A stretch of DNA of 12,357 bases from Holosporales bacterium (GTDB lineage: Bacteria > Pseudomonadota > Alphaproteobacteria > BNTO01). The stretch spans positions 1-12,357 of the forward strand of contig JAISXM010000093.1 in assembly GCA_031270515.1 (NCBI GenBank). Direction: 5' to 3'. The translations under genes were made by a program, and so were the position numbers. This document shows positions 1 to 6,042 of the stretch, piece after piece. The notes beneath the pieces were generated by a model. The model saw only the letters and a list, made by a program, of their open reading frames with translations. It was not told the DNA's origin and ran no database searches. Numbering within the stretch: the first letter of the stretch is position 1; each line of letters opens with the position of its first letter.

Positions 1-180
1 CTCCGGCAACACCTCCGGCAACACCTCCGGCAACAACTCCGGCAACACCTCCGGCAACAACTCCGGCAACAACTCCGGCAACAACTCCGGCAACAACTCC
101 GGCAACAACTCCGGCAACAACTCCGGCAACAACTCCGGCAACAACTCCGGCAACAACTCCGGCAACAACTCCGGCAATAA
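1..180 (+). repeat. 12-bp tandem repeat, 15 units
   Basis: Fifteen head-to-tail copies of CTCCGGCAACAA run from the left edge of the window. Units 1, 2 and 4 end in C instead of A, and the last unit reads CTCCGGCAATAA. Because 12 is divisible by 3, every frame gives a four-residue peptide repeat: LRQQ in frame 1, SGNN/SGNT in frame 2 and PATT/PATP in frame 3. The array probably continues beyond the window. Near-identity of the units points to recent expansion or contraction by slippage. Confidence 0.97.
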
Positions 181-190
181 ATCGGGATGA
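2..190 (+). CDS. C-terminal end of a Ser-Gly-Asn repeat protein (5' partial)
   Basis: In the frame starting at base 2 the 12-bp array encodes Ser-Gly-Asn-Asn/Thr repeats and ends SGNKSG followed by TGA at 188-190. This frame is preferred because the three changes in the degenerate last units are all silent here: AAC to AAT, TCC to TCG and GGC to GGA. In the other two frames some of the same changes alter residues or create a stop. The stop lies 10 bases before the ATG of the next gene, which has its own AAGGGA ribosome-binding site, so the two genes would be closely coupled. The body of the protein is outside the window and its function cannot be named. The alternative is that frame 3 (PATT repeats), which is open straight into the leucine-rich-repeat gene, is the true coding frame and the two form one protein. 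Confidence 0.42.
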   Translation, partial: SGNTSGNTSGNNSGNTSGNNSGNNSGNNSGNNSGNNSGNNSGNNSGNNSGNNSGNNSGNKSG

Positions 191-200
191 AAGGGATGAA

Positions 201-1127
201 ATGACGATTGTCAATTTCGGTTTCGACAAAGACGGACCGTACGACTATAGTGATTTCCGTAAATATTTCTGTCGCAATAACAGAGTGTTTTTCAACGAAG
301 ATGGTCAAATAACAAAACTTACAATCTGCGCATTTAGTGCCTGCAATATTTCTCGCTATGCCGGGACGTCGGCGTTAAGATTTGTTGGCCATGGTGCCTT
401 TTTTTGCCTACATTATTTGGAGACTGTTGATCTTAGCCGCTGTGTAAATCTGGTCAATTTGCAAGACAGGATGTTTTATAACTGTCCTCGTTTAACGTCG
501 GTAATAATGCCTCCAATAACAACGTTAAAACGTAATTGTTTCGATGATTGCCCACGGCTGAGAAAAGTAATACTTCAAGAATCCTTTACTTCCATCGAGG
601 AGAACGCGCTGGCTGGTTTTTCGATTTCAGATGTAACCATTCCTTCCAGCGTTGCACACATAGGGATTAACGCACTGTTCGGAATATCAGATGTAACATT
701 TAAACCTGCAGATGAAATGCGCTTCTTTATTGGTGACGTATTCGGTGATTTGGATTATATACGCCTGAAGAACATGACAGGCGGTTGGTTTGTGGTTGAA
801 CTCCCCGTGAGGAATTGTATGTCGCCTCATGAGGTTGACGAATATGCAGCGCAAAATAACTTGACACATGACGATGTAGAAAACCTTCTCGCCTTGGTTC
901 CTGTGAGGGTACAAGATGCACTCATCTACCCCTATGATGAGAGAATAACACTACCTAAGGAGTTGTTTATGTATGTATGCGTTCCTGGCAAAGGAGATGT
1001 GGATATGTGTAGACAATTTAGGGCCCAAAAGCCGTTTATTAGACCCGCAGGATCAGCTCCTGTTCAGAAAGTTATGAGGGATCAATATATAAAAGCTGGA
1101 GTTACAATTGATTATACTCAATCATAA
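201..1127 (+). CDS. BspA-type leucine-rich-repeat protein, 308 aa
   Basis: The product has leucine-rich-repeat-like units over about residues 38-170. Signs are the spaced hydrophobic strands LETVDLSRC, LTSVIMPP, LRKVILQES and ISDVTIPSS, each tied to aromatic/Cys turns such as MFYNCPRL, CFDDCPRL and ENALAGF. This pattern matches the BspA-like (LRR_5) type, which is common in surface proteins and host-interaction proteins. Residues 170-308 are a C-terminal region I do not recognise. No signal peptide or membrane segment follows the first Met, which is odd for a surface protein. Either the protein is cytoplasmic or secreted by a non-Sec route, or the start lies further upstream: the frame is open to the left edge through the tandem repeat as PATT units and the residues INRDERDE. 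The ATG at 201 is supported by AAGGGA at 191-196. The LRR call is fairly sure; the ligand is unknown. Confidence 0.72.
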   Translation: MTIVNFGFDKDGPYDYSDFRKYFCRNNRVFFNEDGQITKLTICAFSACNISRYAGTSALRFVGHGAFFCLHYLETVDLSRCVNLVNLQDRMFYNCPRLTSVIMPPITTLKRNCFDDCPRLRKVILQESFTSIEENALAGFSISDVTIPSSVAHIGINALFGISDVTFKPADEMRFFIGDVFGDLDYIRLKNMTGGWFVVELPVRNCMSPHEVDEYAAQNNLTHDDVENLLALVPVRVQDALIYPYDERITLPKELFMYVCVPGKGDVDMCRQFRAQKPFIRPAGSAPVQKVMRDQYIKAGVTIDYTQS

Positions 1128-1389
1128 CTCGTTTTCTTTGAGATTTTCTTGTCCAGGGAATGTGTTACGGCCGATTCAATGCGGGGAAAGAGGTCTCATT
1201 GACTATATTTGCGGTGCGCTTTCTTGAATTTTTCTCGATATGACTATGATTGAGCCAAACTCAAAACTTGTCTGGTTCGTCGTTTCGGTTCTCATCGGGT
1301 TCCCATTCAACAAGTTGAGTGGGATCTCGGCTTGCGATCCGAGACTCCTGCCATCCATTCTTTTTAGGTTCACAGCGGTCATCAATGAC
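1128..1389. other. Gap without a convincing gene between the LRR gene and the tRNA promoter
   Basis: No frame here has both a plausible start and a protein-like sequence. On the minus strand the frame ending with TGA at 1261-1263 reads DDRCEPKKNGWQ and later LVEWEPDENRNDEPDKF. That looks protein-like, but upstream it runs through the tRNA gene without a usable start, so at most it is a gene relic. A 6-bp hairpin lies at 1325-1330 and 1339-1344 (TCTCGG/CCGAGA) with no T-run after it, so it is not a standard terminator. Confidence 0.5.
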
Positions 1390-1418
1390 TTGACTATGTC
1401 CACAAAAAGATTGACAAT
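1390..1418 (+). promoter_or_regulatory. Predicted sigma-70-like promoter of tRNA-Leu
   Basis: TTGACT at 1390-1395 (5 of 6 to TTGACA) is followed by a 17-base spacer and GACAAT at 1413-1418 (4 of 6 to TATAAT). Transcription would start near 1425, about 20 bases before the mature tRNA. A second TTGACA at 1411-1416 has no good -10 box at the right distance. Confidence 0.4.
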
Positions 1419-1444
1419 TACCGTATGCAGAATCGTGCGTGTTG

Positions 1445-1529
1445 GCCTGCTTGGTGGAATTGGTAGACACAACAGACTTAAAATCTGTCGACTTCGGTTG
1501 TGCCGGTTCGACTCCGGCAGCAGGTACCA
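1445..1529 (+). tRNA. tRNA-Leu, anticodon TAA
   Basis: This is a complete 85-base class II tRNA with an encoded CCA (1527-1529). The acceptor stem pairs GCCTGCT with AGCAGGT, the first pair being a G-T wobble, and A1526 is the discriminator base. The anticodon stem ACAGA/TCTGT (1472-1476, 1484-1488) encloses the loop CTTAAAA with anticodon TAA at 1479-1481, which reads the leucine codon UUA. A long variable arm with a TTCG-type turn (CGACTTCGGTTG) is typical of tRNA-Leu. The T arm is GCCGG-TTCGACT-CCGGC. Nothing in the structure looks broken. Confidence 0.97.
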
Positions 1530-1633
1530 GGATGATGCGGCGCAGGCGCGGGCGCGGGGCTATTGAACTCATTGTGCACTAAGGTTTTTATTGCGATAAA
1601 CATGCAAATCATTTTTACGGGAAGGTGCGTTTC

Positions 1634-2143
1634 GTGCATTACCCAAATTGTTCCGCAGATACCTTAGAGCGAGAAGCCGCAGCCTTAGCCCGGGCAGCAA
1701 ACTCCCCCATGTGCATTTTCCTACATGGCGACCTCGGGGCCGGCAAAACCACGTTTGCGCGGGCGTTCATTCGGGCCTATTTCGCATGCTCGTCACTTCA
1801 AGTGCCAAGCCCGACCTTCACCATAGTGCAGACCTACTCGAGCAAAGATTGCGCGCGCGACTCATTCACACACGGAGCCGGGGGCGGGAATGAGGCCGGA
1901 GCCGGGGATGAGCCCGGAGCCGCGCCACGCGAGCTCAGCGTTTGGCACGTCGACTTATACAGGGTGGACTGCGTTGAGGATGTTTGGGCGCTTGGACTGC
2001 ATGAAGCGATACATGAGCACATATGCTTGATCGAATGGCCCAATTTACTAAAAGAGGCAAACATTGCGGGCGATATTGAGGTTTTCCTTACGGTGCGAAC
2101 GCAGGAGGCTCGGGATTTTGTTATACATACGACGCGCGCTTAG
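1634..2143 (+). CDS. tsaE: TsaE, tRNA t6A-modification ATPase
   Basis: TsaE (YjeE family) is the P-loop ATPase that works with TsaB and TsaD to make N6-threonylcarbamoyladenosine at position 37 of ANN-decoding tRNAs. Visible motifs are Walker A GDLGAGKTT (residues 32-40), SPTFTIVQTY (59-68), the Walker-B-like VWHVDLYRVD (103-112) and LIEWP (132-136). The GTG at 1634 is chosen over the in-frame GTG at 1625 because GGGAAGG at 1619-1625 then sits 8 bases upstream, a normal spacing; at 1625 it would overlap the start. The product is 169 residues, longer than most family members. The extra length is a Gly/Ala/Glu-rich stretch (about residues 69-102, HGAGGGNEAGAGDEPGAA) between SPTFT and DLYR, where relatives have only a short loop. 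The gene is convergent with secF and no strong promoter was seen. Confidence 0.93.
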   Translation: MHYPNCSADTLEREAAALARAANSPMCIFLHGDLGAGKTTFARAFIRAYFACSSLQVPSPTFTIVQTYSSKDCARDSFTHGAGGGNEAGAGDEPGAAPRELSVWHVDLYRVDCVEDVWALGLHEAIHEHICLIEWPNLLKEANIAGDIEVFLTVRTQEARDFVIHTTRA

Positions 2144-2214
2144 GCGATTTCAGTTACTGGTTCGTTGCTTTTGTACAAATTAGACTTCTTTCCAACCCAA
2201 AGAACTCTATCCAC

Positions 2215-2281
2215 TTCAGCTCGCCTGCACGTCCACATTCAGCCAGCTTGCACATCCACTTCAGCTTGCCTGCACATCCAC
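2215..2281 (-). repeat. Three tandem copies of the secF 3' end
   Basis: Read on the minus strand, the last codons and stop of secF (GTGGATGTGCAGGCAAGCTGAA, here split as GTGGATGTGCAG plus GCAAGCTGAA) recur twice more downstream as slightly diverged 23-bp and 22-bp units, followed by a partial fourth (GTGGATAG). Each unit ends in GCTGA. Only the first is translated, since its TGA at 2261-2263 is the secF stop. The copies fill much of the 117-bp gap between the convergent tsaE and secF genes. Confidence 0.85.
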
Positions 2282-3397
2282 CTTCGGCGCTCCGATAATT
2301 TTCTCTCTGTCGATTTTGAACAACAGCAGCAACGGTGCCGACAGCGCAATCGACGAAAACGTTCCCAAAGATATGCCTATAAATATAGGTAAGCTAAACG
2401 TCGATATCACTTCTCCGCCAAACAAACACAGAGCCAACACCGCTAACAATGTACTCCCTGCAGTTAATACTGTGCGCGACAATGTTTCGTTGATGCTCCT
2501 GTTTATCAATTCAGGCATATCCATTTTTTTATACCGCTTTATATTTTCTCGAATACGATCAAATATCACAATCGAGTCATTTATCGAATACGATGCGGTC
2601 GTCAAAATCGCGACAATCGCCGTTGCGTTGAACTCCATGCCCCAAATTGAATACGCGCCAACCAGCCCGATGCAGTCCTGAGCCAGCGCAATTAACCCGC
2701 AAATTGCGAACTGCCACTCGAAACGGAACGCTATATAGATCGCGATCGCAATGATGGAGAACACAATCGCTTTAATTGCGTTGCTGACCAGCTCGCTGCC
2801 AACCGTTGGGCCGATCGTTTCAATGCGCCTGTAGGTGACCCCTTCGCCTATTGCCGACTTTATTTTTTCGATTACTTGCGCATGCGACGCTTTTGTTGCA
2901 TCGCTTTCGGTGGAGTTTTGTTGCGCGTTGCTTATATTTGCATTGGTTGCCGCTTGCGCGTTGGTTTGCGCTCCCGCTATAGCTTCCGTCGCTGCGTTGG
3001 CCTCTGTTCCCGTTCCCGCGTTGGCTCCCGCTATTGCACCTGCGTCGGTTACTGCTCCTGCGTTGCCCGCGGCGCCTGCTGACACTTGCTCTTTCGTAGC
3101 ATCCGCATCCAACATCTCCAGCTTTATCACCACGTCATGCCCGTCCGCCCCGACCTGTTGGAGAGAAAAATCTCCCGGATAGTGGGCCGACAGCTTCTGC
3201 CTCAGCACTTCGAGGTCTTGAACTTCGGGGAACCTGGCCTCCACGACGTATCCGCCCTTAAAGTCGATCCCGTAGTTTAACCCTTTTGTACATGCAAATA
3301 ACACTGACGCCACAATTATTAGCGCGGAGACGATGAATATATACTGTCTATATCCGATAAAGTTTATATTGACGTTATCCGGGATTAACTTAATCAT
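2261..3397 (-). CDS. secF: SecF, protein-export membrane subunit
   Basis: SecF pairs with SecD in the inner membrane and uses the proton gradient to help pull exported proteins through SecYEG. The 378-residue product has an N-terminal membrane segment (about 17-37), the family motif YGIDFKGG (42-49), GPTVGSEL (196-203), and a C-terminal bundle of membrane helices containing SINDSIVIFDRIREN (271-285). The periplasmic domain is unusual: about residues 104-168 form an Ala/Gly/Asn/Thr-rich low-complexity stretch (AGAAGNAGAVTDAG and onward) that normal SecF lacks. All flanking family motifs are intact and in frame, so the protein is probably functional. AAGAGG lies just upstream of the ATG. It follows secD by 43 bases on the same strand, so the two are likely co-transcribed. 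The last codons are repeated in tandem beyond the stop. Confidence 0.96.
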   Translation of the reverse strand: MIKLIPDNVNINFIGYRQYIFIVSALIIVASVLFACTKGLNYGIDFKGGYVVEARFPEVQDLEVLRQKLSAHYPGDFSLQQVGADGHDVVIKLEMLDADATKEQVSAGAAGNAGAVTDAGAIAGANAGTGTEANAATEAIAGAQTNAQAATNANISNAQQNSTESDATKASHAQVIEKIKSAIGEGVTYRRIETIGPTVGSELVSNAIKAIVFSIIAIAIYIAFRFEWQFAICGLIALAQDCIGLVGAYSIWGMEFNATAIVAILTTASYSINDSIVIFDRIRENIKRYKKMDMPELINRSINETLSRTVLTAGSTLLAVLALCLFGGEVISTFSLPIFIGISLGTFSSIALSAPLLLLFKIDREKIIGAPKVDVQAS

Positions 3398-3440
3398 TGT
3401 GAGCCTCTTCTTTTCACTCTAATATTTACATAAAAACGAT

Positions 3441-5039
3441 TTATAACGGCAATGTCTTGGACTTATTCGCCCGCACCCAAGTCACCAAAAACAGCTGTGT
3501 CAACGTCAACGCCGTAAACATTGATATGATCACGCCCAACGCCAAAGTTACCGCAAACCCTTTCACCGCGCCTGTCCCAAAATAGTACAAGATCCACGCG
3601 CCAATCAGCGTCGTCAAATTCGAGTCCAAGATCGCCGTTAGCGCTCGTTTATAACCGTGGTCAATCGCGCTCATGACACGCATGCCCGCCCTAAATTCTT
3701 CGCGTATTCGCTCAAAAATCAGCACATTCGCATCCACCGCCATCCCAATCGTCAGCGCAATCCCTGCAATCCCCGGAAGCGTAAGCGTTGCCCCAAGTAA
3801 AGACAACCCTGCAAACAGCAGCACAATGTTCATCACCAACGCAAAGTCCGCAAACAACCCCATATACGAATACACCAACAGCATAAACGCGGCGATCATG
3901 CCAAACGCGAACACCGTAGCGCGCTTTCCGTATTCAATTGAATCGGCGCCAAGGCTGGGCCCTACGACGCACTCCTCTACAATGTTTAGCGGCGCGGGCA
4001 ACGCTCCTGCACGCAGCAACAGCGCTAGCTCGTTGGCTTCGGGTACAGTAAACCTTCCGCCTATTTGAGCATTGCCGTTTGGAATGGGTTCGTGGAATAC
4101 CGGCGCACTAATTACCTTCGAATCCAACACTATGGCGAACTGTTTTTTTACATTCCTTGATGCTTCGTCCATTTGCTGGCGCCCGATGTTGTTGAACCTT
4201 ATGCTGACAACCGGTCTTCCATGTTGGTCAAACGTTGGTTGTGCATCAATCAACGCATCCCCGTGAATAATAACTTCATTTTTTACTGGCAGGTACGAAA
4301 CTACGCCCTCCCGTTCTTCGGGCAAGTACGACACTCCAACTGGCGGGGCAGGCAAATATACCTTTGACCCTTTGACTTCTTTGATTGGCTCAATCGTCTC
4401 ATCCAACCAATGAAACGAAAGCTTCGCAGTTGTGCCCAAAAGGCGACGCACCTCTGCGGGATCGCCCACACCCGGCAGCTGCACGACGATGCGATCGCTT
4501 CCTTGGCGCTGGATATTTGGCTCTTTTGTGCCGCTCGCATCGATGCGTCGACGAACAACTTCGATCGATTGGTCTATGATCTCATGATTGCGCATAGTCA
4601 ACGATTGCTGGGACAATGTGGCTATGATCGTAGAACTCCCTCGTTTTGTGAAACTTAAATCTTTATCGACCTTCTTGATCAATGCTGCGGCTTCGTCATA
4701 TTTTGACGGATCAAGCAACGTTACTTCTATGCAATATTGTTGATCAACATTGCTGAGCTTTAGCCCAGAGTATTGGATCTGTTGTTTGCGCAAACTTTTG
4801 CGTGTTTCGCTTAGTATGTTAGCCAGGCGCTCCTTCGTCACGGCGCGGATGTCGACCTGCAGCTGCAGAAGGGAGCCGCCTCGTAAATCCAAGCCCAGGC
4901 TTACGGTATGGCGCAACCACGCGGGGAATGCGCTTAGGGTTTGTGTTGACACTACGTTAGGCAATGCAAATAACAAGCCGGCCAAGCAAACCAATAATAT
5001 CGAACATATTTTAAATCGCGAGAAGCTAATCATACTCAT
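3441..5039 (-). CDS. secD: SecD, protein-export membrane subunit
   Basis: SecD is the larger partner of SecF in the Sec accessory complex. The 532-residue product is full length. It has an N-terminal membrane segment (about 11-30), the motif LGLDLRGG (48-55) opening the periplasmic P1 region, VVRRRIDASGTKEPNIQRQG (161-180), RAGALPAPLNIVEE (343-356), and a C-terminal six-helix bundle with GMAVDANVLIFERIREE (432-448), which contains the conserved Asp of proton translocation. Two starts are possible, ATG at 5039 and ATG at 5033; neither has a strong ribosome-binding site, and the first is kept. Upstream, instead of the usual close junction with yajC, there is a 357-bp gap with its own promoter-like boxes, so secDF may be transcribed separately from yajC. 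Confidence 0.97.
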   Translation of the reverse strand: MSMISFSRFKICSILLVCLAGLLFALPNVVSTQTLSAFPAWLRHTVSLGLDLRGGSLLQLQVDIRAVTKERLANILSETRKSLRKQQIQYSGLKLSNVDQQYCIEVTLLDPSKYDEAAALIKKVDKDLSFTKRGSSTIIATLSQQSLTMRNHEIIDQSIEVVRRRIDASGTKEPNIQRQGSDRIVVQLPGVGDPAEVRRLLGTTAKLSFHWLDETIEPIKEVKGSKVYLPAPPVGVSYLPEEREGVVSYLPVKNEVIIHGDALIDAQPTFDQHGRPVVSIRFNNIGRQQMDEASRNVKKQFAIVLDSKVISAPVFHEPIPNGNAQIGGRFTVPEANELALLLRAGALPAPLNIVEECVVGPSLGADSIEYGKRATVFAFGMIAAFMLLVYSYMGLFADFALVMNIVLLFAGLSLLGATLTLPGIAGIALTIGMAVDANVLIFERIREEFRAGMRVMSAIDHGYKRALTAILDSNLTTLIGAWILYYFGTGAVKGFAVTLALGVIISMFTALTLTQLFLVTWVRANKSKTLPL

Positions 5040-5073
5040 ATCTCACTGTTAGCAACATTTTTCCAGCATATCT

Positions 5074-5101
5074 ATTATGCTTACTCTTAACAATAAAACA
5101 A
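5074..5101 (-). promoter_or_regulatory. Possible secD promoter
   Basis: On the minus strand TTGTTT (5101-5096) is followed by a 16-base spacer and CATAAT (5079-5074, 5 of 6 to TATAAT). Transcription would begin near 5067, about 28 bases before the secD ATG. The -35 box is weak (3 of 6), so this rests mainly on the -10 box and its position. Confidence 0.3.
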
Positions 5102-5124
5102 ATTTGATAGGAAAACAAATTTGA
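5095..5124. repeat. Paired 13-bp direct repeat upstream of secD
   Basis: AAAACAAATTTGA occurs at 5095-5107 and again at 5112-5124, a 17-bp period. Each copy contains the 8-bp palindrome CAAATTTG. The first copy overlaps the proposed secD -35 box, which would suit an operator, but no regulator is known from this window. Confidence 0.6.
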
Positions 5125-5147
5125 GATTTTAAAGCGTTTTTTTGGGA

Positions 5148-5163
5148 GATTCCACGTGAAACA
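5148..5163. promoter_or_regulatory. parS-like palindrome
   Basis: GATTCCACGTGAAACA matches the widely conserved ParB-binding site TGTTTCACGTGAAACA at 13 of 16 positions. The CACGTG core (5153-5158) and the whole right half are perfect; the left half is degenerate. It lies in the non-coding yajC-secD gap. No parA or parB gene is in the window, so this is a motif match only. Confidence 0.35.
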
Positions 5164-5396
5164 ACCCATGAAAACAATTTGATCTATTATTCTTATCTAA
5201 ATATCCATCATAATGATTTTGAAATTGTTCATTGCGTGGTGAAATATTAATTGAGAGGGACGAAATCCATATCGTTTATTGCCGAGAGAGGGTGTATTTG
5301 GAGGGGGATTGATGTACTTGCTCCGCCAAGTCGTTCGCATTTCTTGTAACAACACGCACGCTAGCAATACACGCTCCCCCCATCCCCCATGCAGAG
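5164..5396. other. Rest of the yajC-secD gap, no clear gene
   Basis: The left part is AT-rich and non-coding. The right part (5276-5396) has, on the minus strand, a 35-codon frame reading MGGACIASVRVVTRNANDL and ending at 5276. It has a plausible composition but no proper ribosome-binding site and no recognisable family, so it is not called as a gene. Runs GGGGGAT (5301-5307) and ATCCCCC (5380-5386) could pair across the region. Confidence 0.5.
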
Positions 5397-5786
5397 TTAT
5401 TTGCGCTTTTGCTTCGCGCGGTGGTGTGCTCCTGTCGCCTTTTGTGAGGAAGGAGTAACATCATCCGCCGTCACCGCAGATACATCGCCTTTGTACAAGC
5501 TTGCCACCGCGCTTTTGAGCACCGTAATTTGAATTCCATCTGCAATTTCAAGAATAAATTCGTTCTCCTTTATGCGTGCGATATCACCAATCATTCCTGA
5601 ATTTGTGACAACTTTATCACCTTTTTTTATAGACTCTATCGTTTTTTTATACGCGGCTGCTCGCTTCTGTTGAGAGCGATTTCCTAAAAAGAGTACGACT
5701 GCGAACACTAAAAGCATTGGCAATAACGTAACCAATACGTTGGGGCTTTGCTGAGCTGGGGCGGCGTACGCTGGAGTAATGAACAT
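5397..5786 (-). CDS. yajC: YajC, Sec translocon accessory protein
   Basis: YajC is a small single-span membrane protein that associates with SecDF and SecYEG. The 129-residue product starts MFITPAYAAPAQQ, has one membrane segment (about residues 16-35), then SQQKR and a soluble domain with the family's KKGDKVVTNSGMIGDI motif (about 54-69), and ends in a basic tail. The ATG at 5786 is preferred to the in-frame GTG at 5798 because alphaproteobacterial YajC proteins typically begin MFISPA-like, and GTGGG lies upstream. Where the family usually has RPQQKR, this protein has NRSQQKR. It is the first gene of the minus-strand yajC-secD-secF set, but is separated from secD by 357 bp. One copy of a 28-bp direct repeat lies about 50 bases upstream of its start. 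Confidence 0.95.
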   Translation of the reverse strand: MFITPAYAAPAQQSPNVLVTLLPMLLVFAVVLFLGNRSQQKRAAAYKKTIESIKKGDKVVTNSGMIGDIARIKENEFILEIADGIQITVLKSAVASLYKGDVSAVTADDVTPSSQKATGAHHRAKQKRK

Positions 5787-5836
5787 ATAAATACCCACTA
5801 AAATATCACGAAAACTTCATCTTAAAAGCTACACAG

Positions 5837-5864
5837 TATTTCAATGAGATTCAACGCTTTTTGT
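5837..5864. repeat. 28-bp direct repeat, copy 1
   Basis: This is a perfect match to 7960-7987 in the same orientation. It begins TATTTCAATGAG and ends CGCTTTTTGT. It contains TTCAA twice with a 10-bp period (5840-5844 and 5850-5854), one helical turn, which resembles a protein-binding site. It lies between the yajC start and the Sel1-repeat gene. Confidence 0.95.
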
Positions 5865-5955
5865 GCTTGGGGGCGACAACGGCGTTCAATTTGTTTGTTA
5901 TGATGCCCCGGATATTACAGGATCGACTCATGGTTTCTGCTTTGCAAATTTTATG

Positions 5956-5984
5956 TTGCGAATTCCTCTGGTAAATTTTATATT
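5956..5984 (+). promoter_or_regulatory. Predicted promoter of the Sel1-repeat gene
   Basis: TTGCGA (5956-5961, 4 of 6) is followed by a 17-base spacer and TATATT (5979-5984, 5 of 6). Transcription would start near 5991, about 52 bases before the ATG at 6043. It lies inside the direct-repeat-bounded segment, so the segment would carry its own promoter. Confidence 0.45.
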
Positions 5985-6042
5985 GCAAATCGCTTCTTTT
6001 ATGTGTTACCTATATATAAAGATTGTTGTTCTAGGTGAATTT

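Noticed and set aside
1..180. CRISPR array
   Set aside because: The 12-bp units are contiguous with no spacers, so this is a simple tandem repeat.
1325..1344. Intrinsic terminator
   Set aside because: The 6-bp stem is followed by CTCCTGCC and not by a T-run.
1240..1566. 108-codon plus-strand ORF overlapping the tRNA
   Set aside because: It overlaps the tRNA gene and promoter, has no ribosome-binding site and its sequence resembles no family.
1261..1572. 103-codon minus-strand ORF across the tRNA
   Set aside because: Its N-terminal half is the antisense of tRNA-Leu (VPAAGVEPAQPKSTDFKSVV type), a well-known spurious translation. Only its last part was kept as a weak relic.
2316..3280. Several plus-strand ORFs of 64-121 codons
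   Set aside because: All are antisense shadows of secF; the Ala-rich insert keeps several frames open.
5276..5383. 35-codon minus-strand gene between yajC and secD
   Set aside because: No suitable ribosome-binding site, no recognised family and overlapping frames equally open; described only in the gap entry.
5863..6042. Upstream extension of the Sel1 gene to GTG 5863
   Set aside because: The extension would begin inside the direct repeat, has no ribosome-binding site and would bury the signal peptide that starts at ATG 6043.
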